Shown piece after piece: positions 1 through 9,401 of a DNA stretch of 64,000 bases. The first letter of the stretch is position 1. Each line of letters opens with the position of its first letter. The DNA lies in assembly GCF_030148435.1 (NCBI RefSeq), contig NZ_JASBTN010000079.1, forward strand, positions 62,001-126,000, written 5' to 3'. This stretch comes from Aliiroseovarius sp. (GTDB lineage: Bacteria; Pseudomonadota; Alphaproteobacteria; Rhodobacterales; Rhodobacteraceae). A model generated the notes under the pieces. The model was not told where the DNA came from. It did no database searches and saw nothing but the letters and a program-made list of their open reading frames with translations. A program made the translations under genes and the position numbers.

Positions 1-561
1 GTCATCGCGCCCGGCATATTCCGCAGGCACCGCGTGTGCGCCAAGGAAGGTGGTCACGATCCGCACCGGCCGCACATCGGTGATCCGGCGCGCGGTGCGC
101 AGCATCTTCAACTCGGTGTCCCGGTCCAGACCGTAGCCCGACTTGACCTCGATGGTGGTTGTGCCTTCCGCGATCAGGCTATCGGCCAGTTTCACCGCGG
201 AATTCAGCAACACCTCTTGCGAGGCTTCCCGCGTTTTGGTCACGGTCGAGACGATCCCTCCGCCCGCCCGCGCGATCTCTTCATAAGAGGCCCCTTTCAG
301 GCGCATCTCGAATTCCCGCGCGCGGTTGCCACCGTGCACGATATGTGTGTGACAGTCGATCAGGGAGGGTGTGACCAGCCGGCCTTCCAAAGACCGCGCA
401 GGCAATCCGGCAAACCGGGACGGGCAATCCGACGCCCTCCCGGCCCATGAAATCCTGTCACCTTCGATCACAATGCAGGCGTCATGGATCAATCCATACT
501 CCGTCGCGTCGGCGGCCATGGTCGCCACGGAGATGTCGGAAAGGCGGAAGGGCGGGGGCAT
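1..561 (-). CDS. hutI: Imidazolonepropionase, N-terminal part (runs off the left window edge)
   Basis: Reverse-strand frame from CAT at 559-561 translates MPPPFRLSDISVATMAADATEYGLI...DCHTHIVHGGNRAREFEMRLKGASYEEIARAGGGIVSTVTKTREAS, a HutI signature; divergent from hutF. Confidence 0.9.
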   Translation of the reverse strand, partial: MPPPFRLSDISVATMAADATEYGLIHDACIVIEGDRISWAGRASDCPSRFAGLPARSLEGRLVTPSLIDCHTHIVHGGNRAREFEMRLKGASYEEIARAGGGIVSTVTKTREASQEVLLNSAVKLADSLIAEGTTTIEVKSGYGLDRDTELKMLRTARRITDVRPVRIVTTFLGAHAVPAEYAGRDD

Positions 562-570
562 CGTTTGTCC

Positions 571-612
571 TTGAATATGTAGCTACATAAAGCTAATATG
601 ATGCTACATAAT
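571..612. promoter_or_regulatory. Candidate HutC operator(s) in the hutI/hutF divergent promoter
   Basis: Perfect 14-bp palindrome TATGTAGCTACATA at 576-589, with a second half-site GCTACATA at 603-610; located between divergent hut genes next to a GntR/HutC gene. Confidence 0.6.
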
Positions 613-628
613 AAGTCAATGGACTCCT

Positions 629-1996
629 GTGATGCAAAAAATAGCCGCGAAACAGGCTCTTACCGAGGCCGGTTGGCAGGACAATGTCGAGATCGGTGTC
701 GAGAAGGGCCGAATCTCTTACATCAAAGAGGCGGCAGGCCCTGCCGATGAGAGGGTTTCATTGGTTCTGCCAGCCCCTCTTAACCTGCACAGCCATGCCT
801 TTCAGCGCGCCATGTCGGGTCTGACCGAAGCGCGGGGCCCGGATGGAAGCGACAGTTTCTGGAGCTGGCGGCGCCTGATGTACAGATTTCTGGATCAGCT
901 CACCCCGGATCAGGTCCAGGCGATCGCCGCCCAGGTGTTCCTTGAGATGCTGGAAGCCGGATATGCCAGCGTTGCCGAGTTTCATTACCTTCATCATGAT
1001 CGCGAAGGGAACCCCTACACAAACCTCGGCGAAATGTCCGGGCGGATCGTAGAGGCCGCAAAGGATGTGGGCATTGGCCTGACCCTGCTGCCGGTTCTGT
1101 ACCAGTACGGCGGCTGTGATGCGCGACCGCTGAATGGCGGGCAGCGGCGGTTCGGCAACGACCCGGATCGGTTTCAGCGCCTGCATGAAGCTGCGGCGCG
1201 TACAGTCGCCTCCGGGCCTGCCGATTTTGATATCGGTGTGGCCCCCCATTCCCTGCGGGCGGTTGACGCCGAGGGGCTCGCCCGGTCGATCGCCTTGGGT
1301 GGCAATGGCCCAATTCACATGCATCTCGCGGAACAGGTTGCCGAGGTTGACGAGGTCATTGGCCACATGGGGGCCCGCCCCACCGAATGGCTGCTCGCCA
1401 ATCAGGATGTCGATGCGCGGTGGTGCCTGATCCACGCGACCCAGATGACCGAAGCGGAAACCCGTGGTCTGGCAAAGACAGGCGCGGTGGCGGGTCTGTG
1501 TCCGATCACGGAATCCAGCCTCGGCGACGGGATTTTCAACGGCACCCAATATCTGGCGGACGGGGGGCGCATCGGGTTCGGATCGGATTCAAACGTGCAT
1601 ATTGCCCTGTTCGACGAACTCAGGACGCTGGAGTACTCGCAACGCCTGCGGGACCGCAGCCGGGCCGCACTGGCAAACCGGGACCATTCGACAGGCCGTG
1701 TGCTGTTTGACGCGGCAAATGCGGGGGGGGCGCAGGCCGGAGGACGGGAATGCGGTGTGCTTGCTCCCGGGATGCTGGCGGACATGGTCGGGCTTGATCT
1801 GGACAATGAATGGGGCGTCGGGCGCCGTGGGGACATGGCGCTGGATACGCTGATCTTCGGCGGGCATGGCCACGATTGCATCACGGATATCTGGAGCGCG
1901 GGGCGCCACGTCGTAAAAGGCGGTCGCCACGTCGCGCGGGACCGGATAACAATGGAGTTCGTCAAGGCGATGGGAGAGCTGGAGCAGGTGATATGA
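629..1996 (+). CDS. hutF: Formimidoylglutamate deiminase
   Basis: Amidohydrolase family protein (LPAPLNLHSHAFQRAMSGL, EFHYLHHDREG, GFGSDSNVHIALFDELRTLEYSQRLRDR); hut context. Confidence 0.9.
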   Translation: MMQKIAAKQALTEAGWQDNVEIGVEKGRISYIKEAAGPADERVSLVLPAPLNLHSHAFQRAMSGLTEARGPDGSDSFWSWRRLMYRFLDQLTPDQVQAIAAQVFLEMLEAGYASVAEFHYLHHDREGNPYTNLGEMSGRIVEAAKDVGIGLTLLPVLYQYGGCDARPLNGGQRRFGNDPDRFQRLHEAAARTVASGPADFDIGVAPHSLRAVDAEGLARSIALGGNGPIHMHLAEQVAEVDEVIGHMGARPTEWLLANQDVDARWCLIHATQMTEAETRGLAKTGAVAGLCPITESSLGDGIFNGTQYLADGGRIGFGSDSNVHIALFDELRTLEYSQRLRDRSRAALANRDHSTGRVLFDAANAGGAQAGGRECGVLAPGMLADMVGLDLDNEWGVGRRGDMALDTLIFGGHGHDCITDIWSAGRHVVKGGRHVARDRITMEFVKAMGELEQVI

Positions 1997-2691
1997 GCGC
2001 AGACCGGCTGTCTTGGAAAGATGTCAGGGATCGGATCCGCGATCAAATTCTCCAGCGCGCCTATGCGCCGGGTGACAAGCTGCCTCGCGATGCCGATATC
2101 GCGCAAGAGTTCGGGTGCGCCCGTTCGACCGTGCAACGGGCCATGCAGGATTTGTCTGACTCGGGCCTGATTGAACGCAAGCGCAAGGGGGGCACGCATG
2201 TCAGGGCCGACCCGGTGACGCGGGCGACACTCGACATTCCCATCACCCGGCTTGAAGTGGAGGAAACCGGCAGCGTCTACGGATATCAGCTGATTGACCG
2301 GCAGGTGCTGCCCGTTCCCCGGGAGATCGCCGCGAAGCTTGAACAGGTCGAAGCCAAGTCCATGCTGCGTGTTCAGGCGCTGCATCTTGCGGACCACAAA
2401 CCGCATATCCTCGAAGATCGCTGGGTCAGTATCGAAACCGCACCGGAAATCCTCGATGTGGATCTTTCACGGGAAAGCGCCAATGAATGGTTGGTGCGCA
2501 ACAAACCCTATACCCGGTTCGACCTGCGCATCTATGCCATCGCTGCCGACGCGCAAACGGCCAGGATGCTGGCCGCTGAACCCGGCGACGCATTGCTGGT
2601 CATCGACCGCACCACATGGGTCGGGGCGGACCCGATCACGACGGTTCGGTCGATCACCATTCCCGGCTACCAATTGCTGACCAAGAGCTGA
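1993..2691 (+). CDS. hutC: GntR-family histidine utilisation repressor
   Basis: N-terminal GntR wHTH (ILQRAYAPGDKLPRDADIAQEFGCARSTVQRAMQDLSDSGLIERKRKGGTHV) plus UTRA domain; ATGA overlap with hutF. Confidence 0.9.
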   Translation: MSADRLSWKDVRDRIRDQILQRAYAPGDKLPRDADIAQEFGCARSTVQRAMQDLSDSGLIERKRKGGTHVRADPVTRATLDIPITRLEVEETGSVYGYQLIDRQVLPVPREIAAKLEQVEAKSMLRVQALHLADHKPHILEDRWVSIETAPEILDVDLSRESANEWLVRNKPYTRFDLRIYAIAADAQTARMLAAEPGDALLVIDRTTWVGADPITTVRSITIPGYQLLTKS

Positions 2692-2793
2692 CCCTCAGTT
2701 TTGCACGGGAATGGGAGCAGGGGGCCCGTTTCGAAACGGCATTGCCCCGTGACCCGGATCCTTCAGAGGCATCGCCTCACGTTTGTTTGAACT

Positions 2794-2807
2794 TTGATCG
2801 AAATCAA
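2794..2807. promoter_or_regulatory. FNR/FnrL-type box upstream of the YHS-ABC operon
   Basis: TTGATCGAAATCAA = TTGAT-N4-ATCAA, an exact match to the FNR consensus. Confidence 0.6.
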
Positions 2808-2855
2808 TGATCGAGCAGGGGTGTCGGACGAGGCTCGGTTTGTTGGTAAGGGAAA

Positions 2856-3101
2856 GTGCATTCAGTGCGTCCGCGAGATGCGTCATGTCCGATCTGCTCA
2901 ACGGTGCTGGCAGCATTGTCAGCATCGGTCTTCCTGTCCGCTGCGCGTGAGGTCCATGGCGGTGGTGCGAGGATCGGGGCGATCACCGGGCCACGGCCCC
3001 GGGTCTTTGGCTTCGGGGGGCACGGAATGATCAATTTGTTTCGACTTTTGCAGAGCAGGCAGGCAAGCTCCGGATACGGTTCCAAGGCGTCATTCACATG
3101 A
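2856..3101 (+). CDS. Possible small leader ORF (81 aa, GTG start) coupled to the ABC permease
   Basis: TGA stop at 3099-3101 overlaps the ATG at 3098; purine-rich AAGGGA just upstream of GTG 2856; no recognisable family. Confidence 0.25.
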   Translation: MHSVRPRDASCPICSTVLAALSASVFLSAAREVHGGGARIGAITGPRPRVFGFGGHGMINLFRLLQSRQASSGYGSKASFT

Positions 3102-4243
3102 AGGTCTCGGCCATGCTCAATCTAGCCTGGAAAAACAGCATCCTGCGCCCTGGCCGCATGGTTCTGATCATCCTGTCCGTTGCCGCGGTGCTGGCCGAAA
3201 TCCTGGTGTTGGAGGGGTTTCTGGCCGGCTCATATACACAGTTGCGGCAAACGGTGCTGCGCCGCGGTGGCGATGTCATGGTGGCCCAGTCGGGCGTCAC
3301 GAACTTCCTCGCAACGCGTTCGATCCTGCCCCAGCAGGCCCGTGCCGCCGTCGAGGCCATCCCGGGCGTTGCCGGGACACATCCCCTGGCCGCGATCGGC
3401 CTGATTTACGAGGCCGGGGAACGGCGCTCGCCCATCATCGTCATGGTCTATGACGATGCGGGCGGTCCCTTTGCAATGGCCGCCGGCAAGCCGCCGGCCG
3501 AAGATGGCAGCATCGCAGTCGACCATGCATTGGCCGAAAAGTTCGGCTTGAGCACCGGCGACACGCTGACGCTGTCCGACTTCGAGTTTTCGATTTCCGG
3601 CATCACGCGCGGTGAATCGGCGCTGTTCACGCCATTCGCCTTCATGAATTTCGATACGCTGATCGATTTCTATTTCGAATCCGACGTGGCCTCGGACATT
3701 GCCGCATTCCCTCTGCTGAGCTTTCTTTCCGTTGACGCCGCACCGGGGACCGATCCCGCGGACCTTGCCGCGCGCATTACCGGTGAAGTCGCCGACGCGC
3801 AGGCGATGCTGCCGCGCGACCTGGCCCTGAACGACGAAGAAATGGGCCGCGAACTGTTGGGGCCGGTCCTGAACCTGCTTTTGGGTCTCAGCTACGGGAT
3901 CGGCGCCATGGCGATCGGAATGTTCACCTTTGCGGCCGTGCGAAGCCGTCGCAGGTCGCTTGGGGTGATGCGCGCGCTTGGCTTCACGGCGCGGCACATC
4001 GCAACCGGCGTGGTTGCGGAAGCCGTGGTGACAGCCGTCGCTGCGATCCCCCTGGGGATCCTCATGGCCGTCGGCCTCGCCGCGCTGATCGAACGGGTCG
4101 CTCCGGTTTACCTGCTGGAAGTGCTGGAGCCGCGGGCGCTTTTGCAAACGGCTTTCGTCGCGGTGGCACTCGCTGTTCTCGGAGCTCTGGCGCCGCTTCG
4201 CATGCTGATGCGGCTCGACCCGGCTACGGCATTCAGGGAGTGA
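3098..4243 (+). CDS. ABC transporter permease, FtsX/MacB/LolCE-like
   Basis: N-terminal TM, periplasmic domain, C-terminal FtsX-type TM segments (AAVRSRRRSLGVMRALGFTARHI). Confidence 0.85.
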   Translation: MKVSAMLNLAWKNSILRPGRMVLIILSVAAVLAEILVLEGFLAGSYTQLRQTVLRRGGDVMVAQSGVTNFLATRSILPQQARAAVEAIPGVAGTHPLAAIGLIYEAGERRSPIIVMVYDDAGGPFAMAAGKPPAEDGSIAVDHALAEKFGLSTGDTLTLSDFEFSISGITRGESALFTPFAFMNFDTLIDFYFESDVASDIAAFPLLSFLSVDAAPGTDPADLAARITGEVADAQAMLPRDLALNDEEMGRELLGPVLNLLLGLSYGIGAMAIGMFTFAAVRSRRRSLGVMRALGFTARHIATGVVAEAVVTAVAAIPLGILMAVGLAALIERVAPVYLLEVLEPRALLQTAFVAVALAVLGALAPLRMLMRLDPATAFRE

Positions 4244-4247
4244 AGCG

Positions 4248-5357
4248 ATGTTGAACTGGACCTTTCGCGAACTGATTTCCGCCCCGCAACAGCTTCTTGC
4301 CAGCGTCGCCGCGGTGGCTGGCGCCTTCGCGCTGGTCCTGTTCTTCGAAGGCGTCTTTGCCGGGGAATCCGACCAGATCGTTGCCCTGATCGAACGCACC
4401 GAAGGCGATGTCTGGGTCATGCAGAAAGGCGTCGGCAACATGCACATGGCGACGTCATTCGTTTCCGACTGGAAGATTGACGCCGTGGCGGATGTGGATG
4501 GCGTCGAAAAGGTCACGCCGATCCTGTATCTGAACTCGGCGATCGAGGCGGGCGGGCGCAACTGGTTCTCCTTCGTCGTGGGTCTGGAACCGGGCGACGG
4601 ACGCGCGGGCCCGTGGCGGCACGCGGGGGGCGCGCAACTGCCCGGGGCAGGCACGGCCATCGTGCCGGACATCTTTGCCTCGGACGCGGGTCTGTCGATT
4701 GGCGACACGGTCCGGATCGCCGGTCGCGATTTCGCCGTGGCCGGTTTCTCGGGCGACACGTTCTCGATGGCAAATTCCATCACCTTTGTCACCATCGACG
4801 ATCTTGCCGATACGATGTCGTCGATCGGCACCGTCAGCTACATGCTGGTCGATGCCGCGCCGGGGGTGGACCCGGCCATCCTGGCGAACCGGATCATGGG
4901 CGAGGTCGAGAAGGTCAACGCCTTGACACGTGCGGAATTCGCGGCACGTGACTATTCGATCGCCGTGCAGATGGGTTTGGAAATCGTCTGGATGATGACC
5001 CTCATCGGCGGGGCGCTGGCGATGCTGCTGACCGGTTTCATCGTCCATTCCCACATCTCCGAGCGCGAACGCGAACTGGCGGTCATGAAGGCGCTCGGGG
5101 TCCGCAACTCCGCGATCTACGGCTCCACGATGCTGCAGGCACTGGCCATTGGCGCCCTGGCCTTCCTGCTGGCGGTCGCCCTGATGCTCTTGGCCATACC
5201 GCTCACGCAGTGGCTGATGCCCAAGGTCAGCCTGGCCATGACCGGCGAGGCGCTGATCCGAACCGGATCGACCGCCTTGGTCGTCTCGCTGGTCGCCTCC
5301 GTCATCCCCGTCCGCCGGGTGCTGTCGGTCGATCCCGTAACCGCGTTTCAGCAATGA
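4248..5357 (+). CDS. ABC transporter permease, FtsX/MacB/LolCE-like
   Basis: FtsX domain (HISERERELAVMKALGVRNSAIYGSTMLQALAIG), adjacent to a paralogous permease. Confidence 0.85.
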   Translation: MLNWTFRELISAPQQLLASVAAVAGAFALVLFFEGVFAGESDQIVALIERTEGDVWVMQKGVGNMHMATSFVSDWKIDAVADVDGVEKVTPILYLNSAIEAGGRNWFSFVVGLEPGDGRAGPWRHAGGAQLPGAGTAIVPDIFASDAGLSIGDTVRIAGRDFAVAGFSGDTFSMANSITFVTIDDLADTMSSIGTVSYMLVDAAPGVDPAILANRIMGEVEKVNALTRAEFAARDYSIAVQMGLEIVWMMTLIGGALAMLLTGFIVHSHISERERELAVMKALGVRNSAIYGSTMLQALAIGALAFLLAVALMLLAIPLTQWLMPKVSLAMTGEALIRTGSTALVVSLVASVIPVRRVLSVDPVTAFQQ

Positions 5358-5367
5358 GGAAGCAGCC

Positions 5368-6249
5368 ATGACAACACCGATCCTGAGCGCCCGGGACATC
5401 GTCAAGACCTTCGGCGAAGGGCACACGTTGGTGCGCGCCGTCGACGGTGTGTCGGTGGAGCTTCAGCCGGGCGAACTGGTGACGATCACCGGACCGTCCG
5501 GATCCGGGAAGACGACGCTGGTCTCGATCCTGGGCGCATTGCTGCGGCCCAGCTCGGGCGAGGTCCGTATCGATGGCGCGGATCTGTCCGCCCTGAGTGA
5601 CGCCGAGTTGTCGCGTCTCCGGGCGCGGTCAATCGGATTCGTGTTCCAGTCTTTCAACTTGCTCGAGGCGCTGAGCGTTCGCGACAACGTGCTGTTTCCC
5701 GCGACTCTCGCGCCGGGTGGCACGCGGGCTGCCGAGGCGCGGGCCGACGCCCTGCTTGAGAAACTCGGCCTGACCGGGCGCCGGTCCGCGCTGCCGCGCA
5801 CCCTGTCGGGTGGCGAAAAGCAGCGCGTGGCGATTGCGCGCGCGCTCATCAACGAACCCAAGCTGATCATCGCCGACGAACCCACCGGAAATCTGGACAG
5901 CAAAAGCGGGCAGCAGGTGGTCATGATCCTCCATGATGTGGCACGCGATCAGGGCAAGTCGGTCCTGATCGTCACCCATGACCAGCGGGTCGAGGAAGTG
6001 GCCGACCGTGTGCTCTGGCTCGAAGACGGCACGCTGCGCGATCGCAAGGCAGAGGTGCGCGACTGGGTGCGCGACCCTGTCTGCAACATGGCGCTCGACG
6101 CCTGGACATCGACCATTTTCGCCGATCATGGCGGGACGCGCTTCCACTTCTGTTCGGACCGCTGTCGCGAACGGTTCCTCGCAAAGCCCGATAAATACAC
6201 CGGGCATGAATCGGGCACTGTCATCCCTCTTGAAAGGAGGCCGAAATGA
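5368..6249 (+). CDS. ABC transporter ATP-binding protein (LolD/MacB-like) with C-terminal YHS domain
   Basis: Walker A GPSGSGKTT, signature LSGGEKQRVAIARAL, Walker B LIIADEPTGNLD; C-terminus VRDPVCNMALD...GTRFHFCSDRCRERFLAKPDKYTGHE is YHS-like. Confidence 0.9.
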   Translation: MTTPILSARDIVKTFGEGHTLVRAVDGVSVELQPGELVTITGPSGSGKTTLVSILGALLRPSSGEVRIDGADLSALSDAELSRLRARSIGFVFQSFNLLEALSVRDNVLFPATLAPGGTRAAEARADALLEKLGLTGRRSALPRTLSGGEKQRVAIARALINEPKLIIADEPTGNLDSKSGQQVVMILHDVARDQGKSVLIVTHDQRVEEVADRVLWLEDGTLRDRKAEVRDWVRDPVCNMALDAWTSTIFADHGGTRFHFCSDRCRERFLAKPDKYTGHESGTVIPLERRPK

Positions 6250-7037
6250 AACCCTTTCTCCCGCTTCTCCTGGCCAGCCTTCTGGTGGTGCCGGTGTCGG
6301 TTTTCGCCGGCTCCGACGGCGCGGCGCGCGGCCTTGCCATAGCTCAGGAATCCGAACGCCGCGATACCGGCTGGCGCGACAGCACCGTGGACGTCACCAT
6401 GATCCTGCAGGATCGTCGCGGCCAGACCCGCGAACGGATGCTGCGCCTGTCGATGCTGGAAAAACCCGGCAACGCCGGGGACAAGACCCTGACCATCTTT
6501 GATTCACCGCCCGACATGGCCGGCACGCTGTTCCTCAGCCACGCCGTTGTCGGAAATGACGACAACCTCTGGCTCTACCTGCCGTCCCTGAAACGGGTCA
6601 AACGCATCTCGTCCTCCAACAAGACCGGCGCGTTCTTCGGCAGCGAATTCGCCTACGAGGACATCTCGGCCCCGGAAATCGGCAAGTTCACCTACAATTA
6701 TGTCGGTGACAAACCCTGCGGGCGGCTGACCTGTTTCGTCGTGGAACGGTTCCCCACCTACCGCAACTCCGGCTACAGCAAACTGGTAACATGGTTCGAT
6801 ACCGCCGAATACCGACCGCAGCGGATCGACTATGTCGACCGCTCCGGCAGGGCCCTCAAGGTGCTGACCTTTTCGGGATACAAGCGCTACGCCGGTCGGT
6901 ACTGGCGGCCACAGACATTGACCATGCAGAACAACAAGACCGGCAGGACGACGATCCTGCGCTATGGAAACTACGCTTTCGGACGCGGCCTGTCGGATGC
7001 CTATTTCAGCCAGGGCAACCTGAGGAACATCCAATGA
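6246..7037 (+). CDS. Outer membrane lipoprotein-sorting protein (LolA-like)
   Basis: Signal peptide; LSMLEKPGNAGDKTLTIFDSPPDMAGTLFL..LWLYLPSLKRVKRISSSNKTGAFFGSEFAYEDIS is typical of the LolA-like family; operon context. Confidence 0.85.
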   Translation: MKPFLPLLLASLLVVPVSVFAGSDGAARGLAIAQESERRDTGWRDSTVDVTMILQDRRGQTRERMLRLSMLEKPGNAGDKTLTIFDSPPDMAGTLFLSHAVVGNDDNLWLYLPSLKRVKRISSSNKTGAFFGSEFAYEDISAPEIGKFTYNYVGDKPCGRLTCFVVERFPTYRNSGYSKLVTWFDTAEYRPQRIDYVDRSGRALKVLTFSGYKRYAGRYWRPQTLTMQNNKTGRTTILRYGNYAFGRGLSDAYFSQGNLRNIQ

Positions 7038-8209
7038 CAAGAGGAACATGGTTCGCCTTGATCGCGGCGTTCGTGGCGGGACAGGCGGGGGCGCAGACAT
7101 CCCTGAGCGGTTCGATCGCAGGCGAATTGCGCTATTTCCCTCAAAGCCCCGCTTTCGCCGGGCAGTCCGACGAACCTCTTCAGTTCTCCACCAGCTTCGA
7201 AGCCCGGATTTCCCACGACCTGGAAAACGGCAACAATCGGATCGTCGTCTCGCCGTTCCTGCGCTTTGGCGGCGACGGCCGCGATCATGTCGACCTGCGC
7301 GAGGCCTTCTGGCTGCACCAGCGCGACGGGTGGAGCCTGACGGTCGGCATCGACAAGGTGTTCTGGGGTGTCACCGAAAGCCGCCACCTGGTCAATATCA
7401 TCAACCAGGACGACGCGCTTGAGGACATCGACGGCGAAGACAAGCTGGGCCAGCCCATGGTCAGCCTGTCATTCTACGGCGACTTCGGCGCCTTGAGTGT
7501 CTATGTGCTCCCATGGTTCCGCGAGCGCGAGTTTCTGGATTTCGGCGACCGGCTCGCAGGTCCGCTGCCGATCGGCCCCGCAACCTACGATTCCCCGGAC
7601 GCGCGATCCCACGTCGACTATGCGCTGCGCTGGTCGCACTCGGTCGGGAGCGTCGATGTCGGTCTGTCCTACTTCAACGGAACCAGCCGCGAACCTCGGA
7701 TGATCGCCACCGGCCCCACCCTGGTTCCGCACTACGACCAGATCAGCCAGGCCGGTCTTGACCTGCAACTCACCACCGGCGACTGGCTCTGGAAACTGGA
7801 GGCGATCCGGCGCAACGGGCATGGGCCCGGTTTCTGGGCCGCCACGGGCGGGTTCGAATGGACGACCCCCGGCTTTGCCGGAACTGGTGCCGACCTCGGG
7901 CTGATTGCCGAATACAGCCACGATGGCCGCGACCCGACCCTGGCGCCGGCCACTCTCTATGACGACGACCTGTTTCTCGGCGCGCGGCTTGCGCTGAATG
8001 ATATCAGCGACACCAACCTCCTCGCCGGCGCCCTCCTGGACCGGGACACCGACGCGCGCGTGTTCCTGATCGAAGGCCAACGGCGGCTGGGCGACGACTG
8101 GCTTCTGTCGCTCGAAGGACGTTTCTTCGACGGCGCGACCGGGTCGGACCCGATCCTGGCCATCCAGAACGACGACTTCCTTTCGATAAGTCTGAAACGG
8201 TCATTCTAG
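7034..8209 (+). CDS. Predicted outer-membrane beta-barrel protein
   Basis: Signal peptide [21 protein letters not shown]; alternating aromatic strands; C-terminal ...[12 protein letters not shown] ending in Phe; overlaps the preceding gene. Confidence 0.7.
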   Translation: MTRGTWFALIAAFVAGQAGAQTSLSGSIAGELRYFPQSPAFAGQSDEPLQFSTSFEARISHDLENGNNRIVVSPFLRFGGDGRDHVDLREAFWLHQRDGWSLTVGIDKVFWGVTESRHLVNIINQDDALEDIDGEDKLGQPMVSLSFYGDFGALSVYVLPWFREREFLDFGDRLAGPLPIGPATYDSPDARSHVDYALRWSHSVGSVDVGLSYFNGTSREPRMIATGPTLVPHYDQISQAGLDLQLTTGDWLWKLEAIRRNGHGPGFWAATGGFEWTTPGFAGTGADLGLIAEYSHDGRDPTLAPATLYDDDLFLGARLALNDISDTNLLAGALLDRDTDARVFLIEGQRRLGDDWLLSLEGRFFDGATGSDPILAIQNDDFLSISLKRSF

Positions 8210-8448
8210 GACTTCGGGCCCTCGGCCGACGTGTCGCGCGACAAGGGGCAGCACGGATAGCCGTCGCGTCCAACACCAAGAGCCGTCAAAAGTGTGTCGT
8301 CTTCAAGCAGCCCGTCCGCGTGCATCGCAAAAGCGGACTGAATTTGTAGCGGAAAACTGCGTGCGGACTGTGTACGATTTGTGTACAGATGCAGTTCGAC
8401 TGCATGTTGTGGTCGATGCGCTGATTTTTGGGGAAAGATACAATATAT

Positions 8449-8522
8449 TGGAGGCGAGTACCGGAATCGAACCGGTGTACACGGATTTGCAATCCGCTGC
8501 GTCACCACTCCGCCAACTCGCC
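8449..8522 (-). tRNA. tRNA-Cys (anticodon GCA)
   Basis: Reverse complement GGCGAGTTGGCGGAGTGGTGACGCAGCGGATTGCAAATCCGTGTACACCGGTTCGATTCCGGTACTCGCCTCCA folds as a cloverleaf with encoded CCA. Confidence 0.95.
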
Positions 8523-8693
8523 GCCGAAGGGTGCAGGCGGTTTAGCCCATGGGCGGGGCGGGTGCAAGCCCTGATCGGCGCCGGGTTTGCCGGGATTATT
8601 AGTGGCAATCTTGCCGCAGGGCGGGGGGCGGATATTGCCGCTCCTCTCGATCTGTGGCAAGACGGGCTCGCTATAGCCACGGATGGATCGACC

Positions 8694-9347
8694 ATGACTG
8701 ATTTCGCCGCCCGCCGTACCATGATGGTGGACACGCAGGTGCGTCCCTCGGATGTGACCAAATACCCGATCATCGACGCCATGCTGTCGGTCCCGCGCGA
8801 GGCCTTCGTGCCGGATGACAAGCGCGATGTCGCTTATGCCGGGCGCAATGTCGATCTGGGCGCCGGCCGCGTCGAGATGGAGCCGCGCACGCTGGCCAAG
8901 ATGCTCGATGCGCTGGATGTGCAGAATGACGAACTGGTGCTGAACGTCGGCTGCGGCCTGGGCTACGGTGCCGCGGTGCTGGCGCGCATCGCCGATTTCG
9001 TCGTCGCGGTTGAGGAAAACGAGGCGATGGCCGCGGAAGCCGAAGCCGCCCTGGCCGAAAACGGGATCGACAACGTGGCCGTGATGGCCGGCGCCCTGAC
9101 CGAGGGCAACGCCAAGAACGGTCCCTATGACGTGGTGCTTCTCGGCGGCGCGGTCGAGATCATACCCGAGGCGCTGCTGGACCAGCTGAAGGACGGCGGG
9201 CGCATCGCGGCAATTTTTGCCGACGGAATGCTGGGCATCGTGCGTATCGGTTACAAGATCAACGGTGAGATCGCCTGGCGTTTCTCGTTCAACGCGGGCG
9301 CCCCGGTTCTGCCCGGATTTGAAGCCCATGAGGCCTTTGCTTTGTAA
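8694..9347 (+). CDS. Protein-L-isoaspartate O-methyltransferase family protein
   Basis: [40 protein letters not shown]...[18 protein letters not shown]; upstream part of the long ORF crosses the tRNA and is not coding. Confidence 0.88.
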   Translation: MTDFAARRTMMVDTQVRPSDVTKYPIIDAMLSVPREAFVPDDKRDVAYAGRNVDLGAGRVEMEPRTLAKMLDALDVQNDELVLNVGCGLGYGAAVLARIADFVVAVEENEAMAAEAEAALAENGIDNVAVMAGALTEGNAKNGPYDVVLLGGAVEIIPEALLDQLKDGGRIAAIFADGMLGIVRIGYKINGEIAWRFSFNAGAPVLPGFEAHEAFAL

Positions 9348-9401
9348 ACAGGCATCCCTATATAGGGAAAATCGCATATAACAACCAGAGGGATAGCTGA
9401 A

